The notes beneath the pieces were generated by a model. That model was not told the origin of the DNA and ran no database searches. It saw only the letters and a program-made list of their open reading frames with translations. Made by a program: the position numbers and the translations under genes. DNA of 64,000 nucleotides, from positions 1-64,000 of the forward strand of contig JAKOUL010000024.1 in assembly GCA_029776735.1 (NCBI GenBank), read 5' to 3'. The DNA comes from Dictyoglomota bacterium (lineage in GTDB: Bacteria > Dictyoglomota > Dictyoglomia > Dictyoglomales > Dictyoglomaceae). Below, piece after piece: positions 44,189 to 52,928 of this stretch (its first letter is position 1; the number at the start of each line of letters is the position of its first letter).

Positions 44189-45253
44189 TCAAATCTTTTC
44201 AATAACACCTGCACAAAGAAGATAATTATCTTTATAACAAACCAGTATTTGCCCTGGAGTTACAGCCCATTGGGGAGATTCAAAGTGTAAAAAAACTTTA
44301 TCCTCTGAAAGAATTTTTAATATTCCAGGAGACGGTTCCATATTATGCCTTATCATTGCTTCAACACTAATTTCATTATCTTCAGGCACTCCTGAAGGAA
44401 AATTCACATTAACTGCATAAACATCTTTAGAAAAGATCTCTTCTCTTTCAGCAACAATCACATCACCTGTAGAAATATCTATACTTTTTACATACATTGG
44501 CTTTCCTAAAGCTACATTCAGTCCCCTTCTCTGTCCAATAGTAAAAGAATATATTCCTCTATGTTTTCCTATCTCCTTACCATCTTCAGTAATAATTCTG
44601 CCAGGCTTTTCATCAACATATTTTGCCAAAAAACTTTTATAATTATTTCCAGGCAAAAAACATATCTCCTGACTTTCTACTTTATCAGCAACAAATAGCC
44701 CATTTTCTTTAGCAATCTTTCTTACTTCTTTTTTTGTAAAATTTCCTAAAGGGAACAAAGATTTTTTAATCTGCTCTTGAGTTAACATTCCCAAAAAATA
44801 TGATTGATCTTTTTTACTATCTTTTGCTCTTTTTAAAAAATATACGTTTCTACCCTCATCATACACTTTTAAAACATAATGACCTGTAGCAAAATATTTC
44901 GCTCCAAGTTCTTCTGCCTTTTTCATAAGCAGATCAAACTTTATAAGATTATTGCAAAAAACACAAGGATTAGGGGTATATCCATTCAAATAAGAGTCAA
45001 TAAAATACCTACTAATTTTTTCTTCAAACTCTTTCCTTAGATCTACTACAAAGTGAGGAATCCCTAAATAATGAGCAATTTGGGTTGCATCATTGATGGA
45101 ACTCTCTGAAACACAAGCCTCATATCTCTCAGAAGGTGAAACTCCTATATTCATAGTAATACCAATAACATCATATCCTTCTTCTTTTAAAAGAAGAGTT
45201 GCGACTGAACTATCTATACCACCACTCATTCCCACAGCAACTTTTTTCTTCAT
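44189..45253 (-). CDS. mnmA: tRNA 2-thiouridylase MnmA (TrmU)
   Basis: Thiolates the wobble uridine of Lys, Glu and Gln tRNAs. 354 residues, with the PP-loop GMSGGIDSSVATLLL at the N-terminus. The catalytic cysteines are in NPCVFCNNLIKF and ESQEICFLPG, and the C-terminal beta domain begins GQRRGLNVALGKPMYV. It is transcribed from a strong promoter at 45290-45319 and ends just before the trp promoter. Confidence 0.94.
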   Translation of the reverse strand: MKKKVAVGMSGGIDSSVATLLLKEEGYDVIGITMNIGVSPSERYEACVSESSINDATQIAHYLGIPHFVVDLRKEFEEKISRYFIDSYLNGYTPNPCVFCNNLIKFDLLMKKAEELGAKYFATGHYVLKVYDEGRNVYFLKRAKDSKKDQSYFLGMLTQEQIKKSLFPLGNFTKKEVRKIAKENGLFVADKVESQEICFLPGNNYKSFLAKYVDEKPGRIITEDGKEIGKHRGIYSFTIGQRRGLNVALGKPMYVKSIDISTGDVIVAEREEIFSKDVYAVNVNFPSGVPEDNEISVEAMIRHNMEPSPGILKILSEDKVFLHFESPQWAVTPGQILVCYKDNYLLCAGVIEKI

Positions 45254-45289
45254 TTTATACCTTTTTAGTAGAGATTTACAAGTACGAAA

Positions 45290-45319
45290 ATTATATAATT
45301 AATATAACGTTTATGTCAA
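45290..45319 (-). promoter_or_regulatory. Promoter of mnmA
   Basis: TTGACA (45319-45314), an 18-base spacer and TATAAT (45295-45290) on the minus strand: both boxes are perfect. Confidence 0.82.
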
Positions 45320-45374
45320 ACCTAACAAATACAGAAAAAGATCTAAACTAAAATAGGGAAAATTTTTCTATTCC

Positions 45375-45403
45375 TTGACAAATTCTTTTCTTTGATATAT
45401 TTT
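45375..45403 (+). promoter_or_regulatory. Promoter of the ROK regulator
   Basis: TTGACA (45375-45380), a 17-base spacer and TATTTT (45398-45403), 47 bases before the gene. The A-T-rich stretch after it may hold an autoregulatory site, but no clear palindrome is seen. Confidence 0.6.
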
Positions 45404-45449
45404 TTAAAAAAGAATTAATATCTTTAATAAATTAAAAAATGGGGGGAAT

Positions 45450-46613
45450 ATGCAAATAGGAAGACCACAGTTAATTGATGAGGTAAATAAGGGGCAAATA
45501 TTACAACTTCTTAGAGAAGAAGGACCTATCTCACGAGCAGAAATAGCCAGAAGACTTGGTTTAAGCCGACCTACAGTCTCAACTCATGTTAAAGAGCTAA
45601 TTAACGAAGGAGTTGTTATTGAGGTAGGAAAGGGAAAAAGTACTAAGGGAAGAAAAGGGATTCTTCTTCAATATAATGCAAAACATGGATACTTTTTAGC
45701 TGGGGATATAGAAGGCTCACTTATGAGATTTGCCATTTCTGACCTCTGCGGAGACCTCTTATACGAAAAGGTGCTCTTCCTAAAAGATCTTAGAGGAAAA
45801 AATATGATGCGACCTGAACATCTTGCAACCATACTGATGGAATTCTTAGCAGAAAGTAATGTACCATTTGAAAAAATAAAGGTAATAGCTATTGGTATTG
45901 CTGGAATTATAGAAGAGGGAAAGTTAATCTTTGCCCCCAATTTACCTGAATGGAATCATGCTTCTCTCTTTTCAATTTTAAAAAATAGCTTCCCTGAAGC
46001 TTCTATCATCCTTGAGAATGACGTAAATATGGCAGTAATGGGTGAACTTTGGAAAGGAGCGGGAAAAGGTTATAAAAACATAGTATATATGAACTTAAGT
46101 ACTGGTATAGGAGCAGGAATAGTGATAAATGAAAAACTATATGAAGGAAGTAATAAGTTTGCAGGTGAGATTGCATACATGGCCATAGATAATTACATTG
46201 AAAATTATCCTGGAGTTGAATATACACCGTTAGGAGCATTAGAATGGGTTGCTTCTGGTGCACAAATTATCCAGAAAGCAAAAGCAATAAATGAAAAATA
46301 TACCATGCTTGAGAAAATTTTTGATGATTATCAAAAAAGCGATGGGATAAAAACCATTATTGATAGAGCCAGTGAGTGTTTAGGAAAGGCTATTGTAAAT
46401 ATAGTAAGTATTGTAGATCCAGAAGTTGTAATTATAGGTGGCATTGTAGGGAGATTTTTGGATATTTTAATTGATAAAATGCAAACCACTATTAAATTCT
46501 ATCTTCCAATTCCTGTAAAGATTATTCCATCTGCATTATATCCCAAAACAGTAGTTTATGGAGCTATTTGTAGAGCCTTGAATTTATATCACGCAAAACC
46601 TACAATTGCTTAG
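45450..46613 (+). CDS. ROK-family transcriptional regulator (XylR/NagC type)
   Basis: 387 residues. Residues about 10-70 are a winged helix-turn-helix (GPISRAEIARRLGLSRPTVSTHVKEL, split as ISRAEIARRLGLS and RPTVSTHVKEL). Residues 85-380 are an actin-like ROK domain with LENDVNMAVMGEL and NLSTGIGAGIVIN. The zinc motif C-CG--GC-E is absent and the catalytic-region GH is replaced by AGEIAYM, so it is probably not a sugar kinase. It likely senses a sugar and represses genes for its use. GGGGG precedes the ATG. Confidence 0.88.
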   Translation: MQIGRPQLIDEVNKGQILQLLREEGPISRAEIARRLGLSRPTVSTHVKELINEGVVIEVGKGKSTKGRKGILLQYNAKHGYFLAGDIEGSLMRFAISDLCGDLLYEKVLFLKDLRGKNMMRPEHLATILMEFLAESNVPFEKIKVIAIGIAGIIEEGKLIFAPNLPEWNHASLFSILKNSFPEASIILENDVNMAVMGELWKGAGKGYKNIVYMNLSTGIGAGIVINEKLYEGSNKFAGEIAYMAIDNYIENYPGVEYTPLGALEWVASGAQIIQKAKAINEKYTMLEKIFDDYQKSDGIKTIIDRASECLGKAIVNIVSIVDPEVVIIGGIVGRFLDILIDKMQTTIKFYLPIPVKIIPSALYPKTVVYGAICRALNLYHAKPTIA

Positions 46614-47455
46614 ATATCAATAATTTTTATTGCTCTTTCTAACCTTTCCTTCCATTTTTCCAATTTATCCAAATATCCAAAAGTAGGTTTATAAATCTCC
46701 AAATTTTCTTTTTTAAAGATTACCGTATTATGTTCATGTCCACAGATTACATACCTAACCCTACCATCTTCTATAAGTATTTCACCCAATTTTTCACTCC
46801 CAAGATACGCTGAAAAGAAATTTTTCATATGGAGAAGCTCCTTAAAAGGTACAGTATGAGTAACAGCTACTATCTTCTTCTCTTTCTCTACTTTTTCCAA
46901 AGAATTTTTTAATTCATCCTGCATTATCTCACAAATCTCTACATTATTAAGCTTTCTTCCATAAGAATCATAGAAATCCACAAGTTTCCAAAAAGTTTCT
47001 CTCCAGCGTAAACCATCATATATTCCTTTCTCATACTCTTCTATAGAATAGGCTTCACTTCCAAAGGAATAATCATACCATCCTAATGTTCCTACAAAAG
47101 CTATATCTCCTATTAGTAATGGATTTTCTGGAAGAAAATGAATGTTATATTTACCACAGAGATCTGGTATCATCTTCTTATATTTCTGGTCACTACTGAT
47201 ATCTTTTTCCTTCCATATATCATGATTACCAGGTACAAAAATCTTAACACCTGAAAGCGCAGCAAAAAATTCAAAGAAGAGTTCTATCTCCCATAACTTT
47301 GCAGAAATATCACCTGCAATTACAAATACATTTACATTTTCCTTTTCTATCTCCTCAAAAATATTTTTTATAAAAATACTTTCTTCATCTTTTTCAAAAC
47401 CATTTCTTAATCTTATAAAATCAAGATGCAGGTCAGATAAAGCCAAAATTCTCAT
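46610..47455 (-). CDS. Metallophosphoesterase
   Basis: A calcineurin-like phosphoesterase of 281 residues. All metal motifs are present: DLHLDF at the N-terminus, AGDISAK, GNHDIW, VTHTVPF and CGHEHNT. No signal peptide, so it acts in the cytoplasm; the substrate is unknown. It overlaps the 3' end of the ROK gene by 4 bases (convergent) and its start overlaps the upstream membrane-protein gene by 4 bases. Confidence 0.88.
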   Translation of the reverse strand: MRILALSDLHLDFIRLRNGFEKDEESIFIKNIFEEIEKENVNVFVIAGDISAKLWEIELFFEFFAALSGVKIFVPGNHDIWKEKDISSDQKYKKMIPDLCGKYNIHFLPENPLLIGDIAFVGTLGWYDYSFGSEAYSIEEYEKGIYDGLRWRETFWKLVDFYDSYGRKLNNVEICEIMQDELKNSLEKVEKEKKIVAVTHTVPFKELLHMKNFFSAYLGSEKLGEILIEDGRVRYVICGHEHNTVIFKKENLEIYKPTFGYLDKLEKWKERLERAIKIIDI

Positions 47456-47859
47456 AGGATAAACTTTAAAATATTAAGAATTCCAAAAACCACAGGTTTT
47501 ATAAAAGAAAAAACAACTGAATTGTTCAAAATCTGCGTCCTATATGCGGGTGGTAAGTAATTAATGAGGACCCCATATAAAATTATAAGAATTCCTCCTC
47601 CAATAATAACCCTCAGTAAAAATGATGGAAGAGTCATTAGAAGATAAGAAAAAATAAAAGTAATAATAAATCCTGCCAAATTCGCAGGAATATGAGAAGG
47701 AATTTTTATATACTCCATATACAATGGAAGAAGATAGGCTGAAAGGAAGATAGCAATAATCACCGAAAAAATCAAAGCCAATTTGTTAGAAAAGACTTCT
47801 TTTAATCCTTTTAAAGCAAGTCCCAATATGGTTAATGCACAAATCAAATCAAAGATCAT
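47452..47859 (-). CDS. Small membrane protein, CvpA-like
   Basis: About 135 residues with three to four hydrophobic helices. The opening MIFDLICALTILGLALKG resembles CvpA-family proteins, but the match is weak. ATG at 47859 follows GAGGGGTG at 8 bases and lies 7 bases after the upstream dehydrogenase stop; the frame is open to TTG at 47877. Function unknown. Confidence 0.55.
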   Translation of the reverse strand: MIFDLICALTILGLALKGLKEVFSNKLALIFSVIIAIFLSAYLLPLYMEYIKIPSHIPANLAGFIITFIFSYLLMTLPSFLLRVIIGGGILIILYGVLINYLPPAYRTQILNNSVVFSFIKPVVFGILNILKFIL

Positions 47860-47866
47860 TTCTACA

Positions 47867-48883
47867 TCACCCCTCAAAGGTTATTATAATTCTAAGCCCT
47901 TTCCCACTTAAACCTATCTCTATTGCTTTGTCAATAGCATCTAAAGGAAATTTGTGGGAAACGATCTTTTCCACATTAATTCTTTTCTCTTTTATTAGAG
48001 AAAGAGCTCTACTATTTGTAAGTGGATTTACAAAGGATCCCATTATACTAAGCTCCCTCTCATATATATCAAAAGGAGAGATCTCCAAAAATCCATTAAA
48101 GGGGGATACTCCAAATATCAAAATTTTTCCTCCCCTTCTTGCACAATCCATTGCAGTTTTAACCGTTTCAACTCTTCCTACAGCTTCAATACTCACATCT
48201 ACTCCTCTATTATCAGTAATATCCTTTACAACCTTAAAAACATCTTCATTTATAGGATCTATAACACAAAAAGCTCCTAATTCAAGGGCTAACCTTCTCT
48301 TCTCCTCGTAAGGTTCTACCACAATAACTTTTTCTGCTCCATAGATAAGAGAGAGTTGTAAAAGAATCAACCCTAAAGCTCCTCCTCCTACTATCAGAAC
48401 GGAATCTCCTATCTTCATTCCTATTCTTTCAATACCATGAAGAGCACAGGCAACAGGCTCCATCATTGCCCCTTCTATCGGGGTCAGATCTTGAGGAAGC
48501 TTATAAGCCTGTTTAAATGGAACTGCACAGTAATCTGCAAATCCTCCATTTAAGTCAACTCCTAAAGCAGTACGATTTTCACAAAGATTTATCTCACCTC
48601 TTCTACAAAAATAGCAGTATCCACAAACAATATTGGGGTCAATTGCTACCAGATCACCAATTTTTAATCCATCTACTTTCTCCCCAACTTCCACAACTTC
48701 TCCTGCAAATTCATGTCCTCTTATTACCCCTTCCTTAGCTAACGTCTTTCCTGCAATAAGATGTAAATCAGTACCACATATTCCTGAGGCAAGAACTTTC
48801 ACAAGAACTTCATCACTCTTTATTTTAGGAATAGCACAATCTTTTAAAATTAATTTTCCCTTCTCCCAGATCGCAGAAAGCAT
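47867..48883 (-). CDS. Zinc-dependent sugar-alcohol/threonine dehydrogenase-like protein
   Basis: 338-residue MDR-family oxidoreductase. Catalytic-zinc site GICGTDLHLIAG and GHEFAGEV, structural-zinc cysteines CGYCYFCRRGEINLC, NAD motif VGGGALGLILLQ. The length matches sorbitol/xylitol and threonine dehydrogenases; the substrate is undetermined. It heads a short operon with the CvpA-like and phosphoesterase genes, and diverges from the aldo/keto reductase gene. Confidence 0.88.
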   Translation of the reverse strand: MLSAIWEKGKLILKDCAIPKIKSDEVLVKVLASGICGTDLHLIAGKTLAKEGVIRGHEFAGEVVEVGEKVDGLKIGDLVAIDPNIVCGYCYFCRRGEINLCENRTALGVDLNGGFADYCAVPFKQAYKLPQDLTPIEGAMMEPVACALHGIERIGMKIGDSVLIVGGGALGLILLQLSLIYGAEKVIVVEPYEEKRRLALELGAFCVIDPINEDVFKVVKDITDNRGVDVSIEAVGRVETVKTAMDCARRGGKILIFGVSPFNGFLEISPFDIYERELSIMGSFVNPLTNSRALSLIKEKRINVEKIVSHKFPLDAIDKAIEIGLSGKGLRIIITFEG

Positions 48884-49032
48884 AATTATTTCCTCTCCAT
48901 TTTCTCATAATACAAATTGAAAACAATTCTATTTTACAACTTTAAATCTATGTAGTAAAATCTATAGTTACTTAAGTTAACTATTCCAAACTCCATACGA
49001 TACAAAAATCTAACATTTAGGAGGGATGCAAA

Positions 49033-50166
49033 TTGAAGTATAGAAAAATGGGAAAACTTGATGTAAATGTTTCTGCATTAGGCTTCGGAACTATGAGACT
49101 TCCTACCTTAGGAAGTGAATCACAGATTGATGAACCAAAAGCCATAGAAATGATACGATATGCTATAGATCACGGAGTAAATTATGTGGATAGTGCCTAT
49201 GGATATCATGGAGGACAGAGTGAAATATTAGTAGGAAAAGCTTTAAAAAACGGATATAGAGATAAGACTTATCTTGCCACAAAGCTTCCCGTATGGCTTG
49301 TAAATAAAAAAGAAGACATGGACAGACTTTTAAAAGAACAGTTGAAAAAATTGGATACAGATCATATTGATTTTTATCTTCTTCACTCTCTAAATAAAGA
49401 TAGCTGGAGAAAAATATATAATTTAGGAGCTCTTGAGTGGGGAGAGAAAATGAAAAAGGAAGGGCTTATTAAATATTTTGGATTTTCCTTCCATGATGAT
49501 CTAAATACCTTTAAAAATATTATTGATGCTCACAATTGGGATTTTTGTCAGATTCAGTACAATTATATGGATGTAAATTATCAGGCTGGAACAGACGGCT
49601 TAAAGTATGCAGCAAGCAAAGGAATAGGTGTGGTTGTTATGGAGCCTTTGAGAGGAGGAAAACTTGCAAGACCACCAAAGGACGTGCAAGAGCTTATTGA
49701 CAACTTTAAGATCAAAAGAAGTCCTGTAGAATGGGCACTTCTTTGGGTATGGAATCAGAAGGAAGTTTCAATGCTTCTTTCTGGTATGGGTACCTTAGAA
49801 CAGGTAAAGGAAAATATTGAGATAGCTGAAAAATCAGATGTGGGAATTCTTACAGAAGAGGAGTTAGAGTTTATTGAAAAACTTAGACTTGCATTTCTCG
49901 GAAGGAAAACTATAGATTGTACTCAATGTGAATATTGTATGCCATGTCAATATGGAGTTAACATCCCAAGGAATTTCTATATATATAATGAGGGCGTTAG
50001 ATATGAGGATTGGGGATCTGCTCGTTGGCAATATAACCATGAGATGGATCCTGAAGAAAGAGCCGAAAATTGCCAAGAATGTGGAGAATGCGAAACAAAG
50101 TGCCCTCAACACTTGCAAATACGAGAACTACTTAAGAAGGTCCATGGGACATTGGGTCAAAAATAA
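49033..50166 (+). CDS. Aldo/keto reductase with C-terminal [4Fe-4S] domain
   Basis: 377 residues. Residues about 1-275 form the AKR TIM barrel (GFGTMRLP, the catalytic Tyr in DSAYGYHGGQS, Lys in LATKLP, LLHSLNKD). The C-terminal 80 residues have CTQCEYCMPCQYGVNIP and CQECGECETKCPQ, typical of iron-sulfur AKRs in anaerobes. TTG is the start, with GGAGG 8 bases upstream. Such enzymes may link NAD(P)H or ferredoxin to aldehyde/ketone reduction; the substrate is unknown. Confidence 0.9.
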   Translation: MKYRKMGKLDVNVSALGFGTMRLPTLGSESQIDEPKAIEMIRYAIDHGVNYVDSAYGYHGGQSEILVGKALKNGYRDKTYLATKLPVWLVNKKEDMDRLLKEQLKKLDTDHIDFYLLHSLNKDSWRKIYNLGALEWGEKMKKEGLIKYFGFSFHDDLNTFKNIIDAHNWDFCQIQYNYMDVNYQAGTDGLKYAASKGIGVVVMEPLRGGKLARPPKDVQELIDNFKIKRSPVEWALLWVWNQKEVSMLLSGMGTLEQVKENIEIAEKSDVGILTEEELEFIEKLRLAFLGRKTIDCTQCEYCMPCQYGVNIPRNFYIYNEGVRYEDWGSARWQYNHEMDPEERAENCQECGECETKCPQHLQIRELLKKVHGTLGQK

Positions 50167-50193
50167 AAGAGGGGTATTTATTGCCCCTCTTTT
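50165..50193. terminator. Bidirectional terminator between the AKR and nth genes
   Basis: A perfect 10-bp stem AAAAGAGGGG/CCCCTCTTTT (50165-50174, 50184-50193) overlaps both stop codons. A/T-rich arms let it work in both directions. Confidence 0.85.
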
Positions 50194-50824
50194 ACACTTT
50201 AAAAGCAGAAGGACAAATATCTTTTAAAATACAACTTTCACAGATAGGATTTTTTGCCTTGCATACATTTCTTCCATGAGATATTAAAAGGTAAGAAAAA
50301 TCTGTCCATTCTTCTTGAGGAATTATACTCATCAATTCTTTTTCCAATTTATCTCTATCTTTTTCTTCACTCAATTTAAATCTTTCAGAAAGACGAGATA
50401 CATGAGTATCCACAACAATTCCTTCACTCTTACCATAACCAGCTGAAAGAACTACATTTGCCGTTTTTCTTGCTACCCCAGGAAGCTTTAATAACTCTTC
50501 CATAGTATCAGGAACTTTTCCACCATATTCATCTAAAATTATCTGAGCGCAACTTTTTATATTTTTTGCCTTTGTCTTATAGTAATTCACTGACTTTATA
50601 TCTTGTTCCAATTCTTCTAAAGGTACTTTTATATAATCTTCAATGGTTTTATATTTCTTAAAAAGTTTCTCTGTAATCATATTAACTCTTTCATCGGTAG
50701 TCTGAGCAGAAAGAATAGTGGCTACAAGAAGTTCCCATGGATCTCGGAATTTTAATGCAATTTTAGGTTCATAGACTTTTTTCAATCTATTAATAACTTC
50801 TATAGCAAACTCTCTTTTATCCAT
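50192..50824 (-). CDS. nth: Endonuclease III
   Basis: Base-excision DNA glycosylase/AP lyase for oxidised pyrimidines. 210 residues with a helix-hairpin-helix LPGVARKTANVVLS (catalytic Lys), the catalytic Asp in VVDTHVSRLS, and the iron-sulfur loop CKAKNPICESCILKDIC with the C-X6-C-X2-C-X5-C spacing. Intact and typical. Confidence 0.96.
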   Translation of the reverse strand: MDKREFAIEVINRLKKVYEPKIALKFRDPWELLVATILSAQTTDERVNMITEKLFKKYKTIEDYIKVPLEELEQDIKSVNYYKTKAKNIKSCAQIILDEYGGKVPDTMEELLKLPGVARKTANVVLSAGYGKSEGIVVDTHVSRLSERFKLSEEKDRDKLEKELMSIIPQEEWTDFSYLLISHGRNVCKAKNPICESCILKDICPSAFKV

Positions 50825-50873
50825 TTACAACACACCTCCAACAATCAACCTATTAAAGTTTAACATAAATTTG

Positions 50874-50879
50874 TATAAT
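50874..50879 (+). promoter_or_regulatory. -10 box of the M42 peptidase operon
   Basis: TATAAT about 40 bases before the first M42 start. TATTAA (50851-50856) at a 17-base spacing is a poor -35. Confidence 0.45.
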
Positions 50880-50917
50880 CAAAATATAGCATTTAAAAAA
50901 AGGAAGGAGGACTCCGA

Positions 50918-51925
50918 GTGGAAATCAATGAAATATTAAAAACTCTATCCAATCTTAATGGACCATCTGGATATGAAGAGAAAGTTATAACGTATATTAA
51001 GGAAGTAGCAGAAAAAATTCCAAATACTGAGGCAAGCATAGATAAACAAGGAAGTCTTATGGTCAAAAAGAGTGGCCAGGGGAAGAAAATTGCTCTATTT
51101 GCCCATGCTGATGAGATAGGATTTGTCATAACTAAAAAAGAATTTGGTAACTATTATAGGATCCACACTTTTGGGGGAATAGACCCTAAAGTAATAATCT
51201 CACAAAGATTAAAGATTCATACCAAAAACGGTACCTCCTATGGGGTTATTGGAATGTTAGAACCCCACTTGCAGACTGAAGAGCTAAAAAATAAGGTTCT
51301 TAGTTTTGATGATCTATTCCTTGATGTTGTAGAGGGAGCAGAAAATGTAAATATAGGAGATTTAGCAACTTTTTCTTCTGAAGCCTTTGATTTAGGAGAA
51401 AAATACATTACAGGTAAAGCATTAGACAATAGAGCAAGTTGTGTTGCACTATTATATACATTAGAGCTTCTTAATCAATTCATTATTAAATCAGAACCGT
51501 ATTTTGTGTTTTCCATAAGAGAAGAAGACGGAATGTCCAGTGCAGCAAATGTAGCATTCAACTTAAAACCAGATCTTGCTATAGTACTTGACGTTACCCA
51601 TGGAGATATTTATAGACCGTCATATCCTAAAATAGAAACAGGGAAAGGGCCAGTTCTAACTGTAGGTACCATGATAGACCATAAGTATTTTGAGATACTA
51701 AAAGATTGTGCCGAAAAAAATTCTGTCCCATATCAAATTGAGCCTGCAGGAAGTCATAGTCATACAGATACAGATGAGATCCAAATCACAAGAGAAGGTA
51801 TTCCTACACTTTTAGTTTCAATACCTCTGAGATATATGCATACTCCCTATGAGGTAGTAAATCTTCAAGATATTAAAGAAACTGCAAGATTACTTGCCAA
51901 TTTTATAGCTGTAGGAGGTGAATAA
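50918..51925 (+). CDS. M42-family aminopeptidase, first of three
   Basis: A 335-residue zinc/cobalt aminopeptidase of the TET/FrvX type. Metal and catalytic residues can be read: FAHADEIGF, GKALDNRASC, IREEDGMSS, LDVTHGD and RYMHTPYEVV. Here the pair is REED rather than the usual QEE. Start is GTG at 50918 with AAGGAGG 7 bases upstream. M42 peptidases form hollow dodecamers that trim short peptides. The three tandem paralogs differ in substrate-pocket sequence, so they probably differ in specificity. Confidence 0.9.
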   Translation: MEINEILKTLSNLNGPSGYEEKVITYIKEVAEKIPNTEASIDKQGSLMVKKSGQGKKIALFAHADEIGFVITKKEFGNYYRIHTFGGIDPKVIISQRLKIHTKNGTSYGVIGMLEPHLQTEELKNKVLSFDDLFLDVVEGAENVNIGDLATFSSEAFDLGEKYITGKALDNRASCVALLYTLELLNQFIIKSEPYFVFSIREEDGMSSAANVAFNLKPDLAIVLDVTHGDIYRPSYPKIETGKGPVLTVGTMIDHKYFEILKDCAEKNSVPYQIEPAGSHSHTDTDEIQITREGIPTLLVSIPLRYMHTPYEVVNLQDIKETARLLANFIAVGGE

Positions 51926-51926
51926 C

Positions 51927-52928
51927 TTGTATATAAAAGAGCTTACTGATATAAATGGAGTCTCTGGATTTGAAGAAAAAGTAAGAGAATTCATAAAAGA
52001 GAAGATCCAAGATAAAGTAGACCATATAAAAGAAGACACGATAGGAAATTTAATAGCCTTTAAAAAAGGAAAAATAGATAAAAAATTAATGCTCTCTGCT
52101 CATATGGATGAGATAGGATTTATGGTAAGTAACATTGAAGAGGATGGAAAGCTAAGTATAATCCCCTTAGGTTCTATTGATCCCAGAACAGTCTTTGGGA
52201 AAAAAGTATTTGTTGGAGAGAAACAGATCCCAGGAATTATAGGTTCAAAACCCATACATCTTATGAATAGCCTTGAAAAAATTACCTCTTTTGAAAATAT
52301 AAAGGTAGATATTGGTGCCACAAAAAAGCAAGAGGTAGAACTAAAAGTAAAGATTGGAGATTCTGTAAGCTTTGCTCCAAACACTATGATGCACCAAGAC
52401 TGGATATCTGGAAAAGCTTTAGATGATAGAGGGGGATGCTCTATTCTTATGGACTTGATTGATTTAAATATCCATCCTTATTATGACACCTACTTTTCTT
52501 TTGTAGTCCAAGAAGAAACAGGACTTAGAGGTTCTGGACCTGCTTCTTTTCAAATAAATCCAGACTTTGCTATAGTAATTGAAACTACCACTTCAGGAGA
52601 TAATCCAGAATTCCCAGAAGATAGAAGATCTACCGAACTTGGAAAAGGTCCTGTAATAACTCCAGCTCATAGAGGATATGTAAATGACGAAAAATTATTC
52701 AATTTTGCTGTAAAAATAGCTTCAGAAAATCATATACCATACCAAATAAAAAGAAGAACTGTAGGAGGTACCGATGCCCAAAGAATAGCCACTACTACTG
52801 GAACCCCAAGTCTTGTTATCTCTATTCCTTCAAGATATATCCATTCCCCTATGTCAGTCTTAAATATTAAAGACTATGAGAACACTCTTAAACTTCTTTC
52901 TATTCTGATTACAAAGGAGGTTAAATAA
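51927..52928 (+). CDS. M42-family aminopeptidase, second of three
   Basis: About 333 residues with SAHMDEIGF, GKALDDRGGC, QEETGLRGSG, and RYIHSPMSV. The metal-ligand position that is Asp in its neighbours (LDVT/IDVT) is Glu here (VIETTT), a conservative change. TTG at 51927 is preferred: GGAGG lies 8 bases upstream and the previous gene ends two bases earlier. The frame is also open to GTG at 51918. Confidence 0.9.
   Translation: MYIKELTDINGVSGFEEKVREFIKEKIQDKVDHIKEDTIGNLIAFKKGKIDKKLMLSAHMDEIGFMVSNIEEDGKLSIIPLGSIDPRTVFGKKVFVGEKQIPGIIGSKPIHLMNSLEKITSFENIKVDIGATKKQEVELKVKIGDSVSFAPNTMMHQDWISGKALDDRGGCSILMDLIDLNIHPYYDTYFSFVVQEETGLRGSGPASFQINPDFAIVIETTTSGDNPEFPEDRRSTELGKGPVITPAHRGYVNDEKLFNFAVKIASENHIPYQIKRRTVGGTDAQRIATTTGTPSLVISIPSRYIHSPMSVLNIKDYENTLKLLSILITKEVK

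Noticed and set aside
47835..48311. Plus-strand frame of 158 residues opposite the dehydrogenase
   Set aside because: It is antisense to a gene with intact zinc and NAD motifs and has no promoter or ribosome site.
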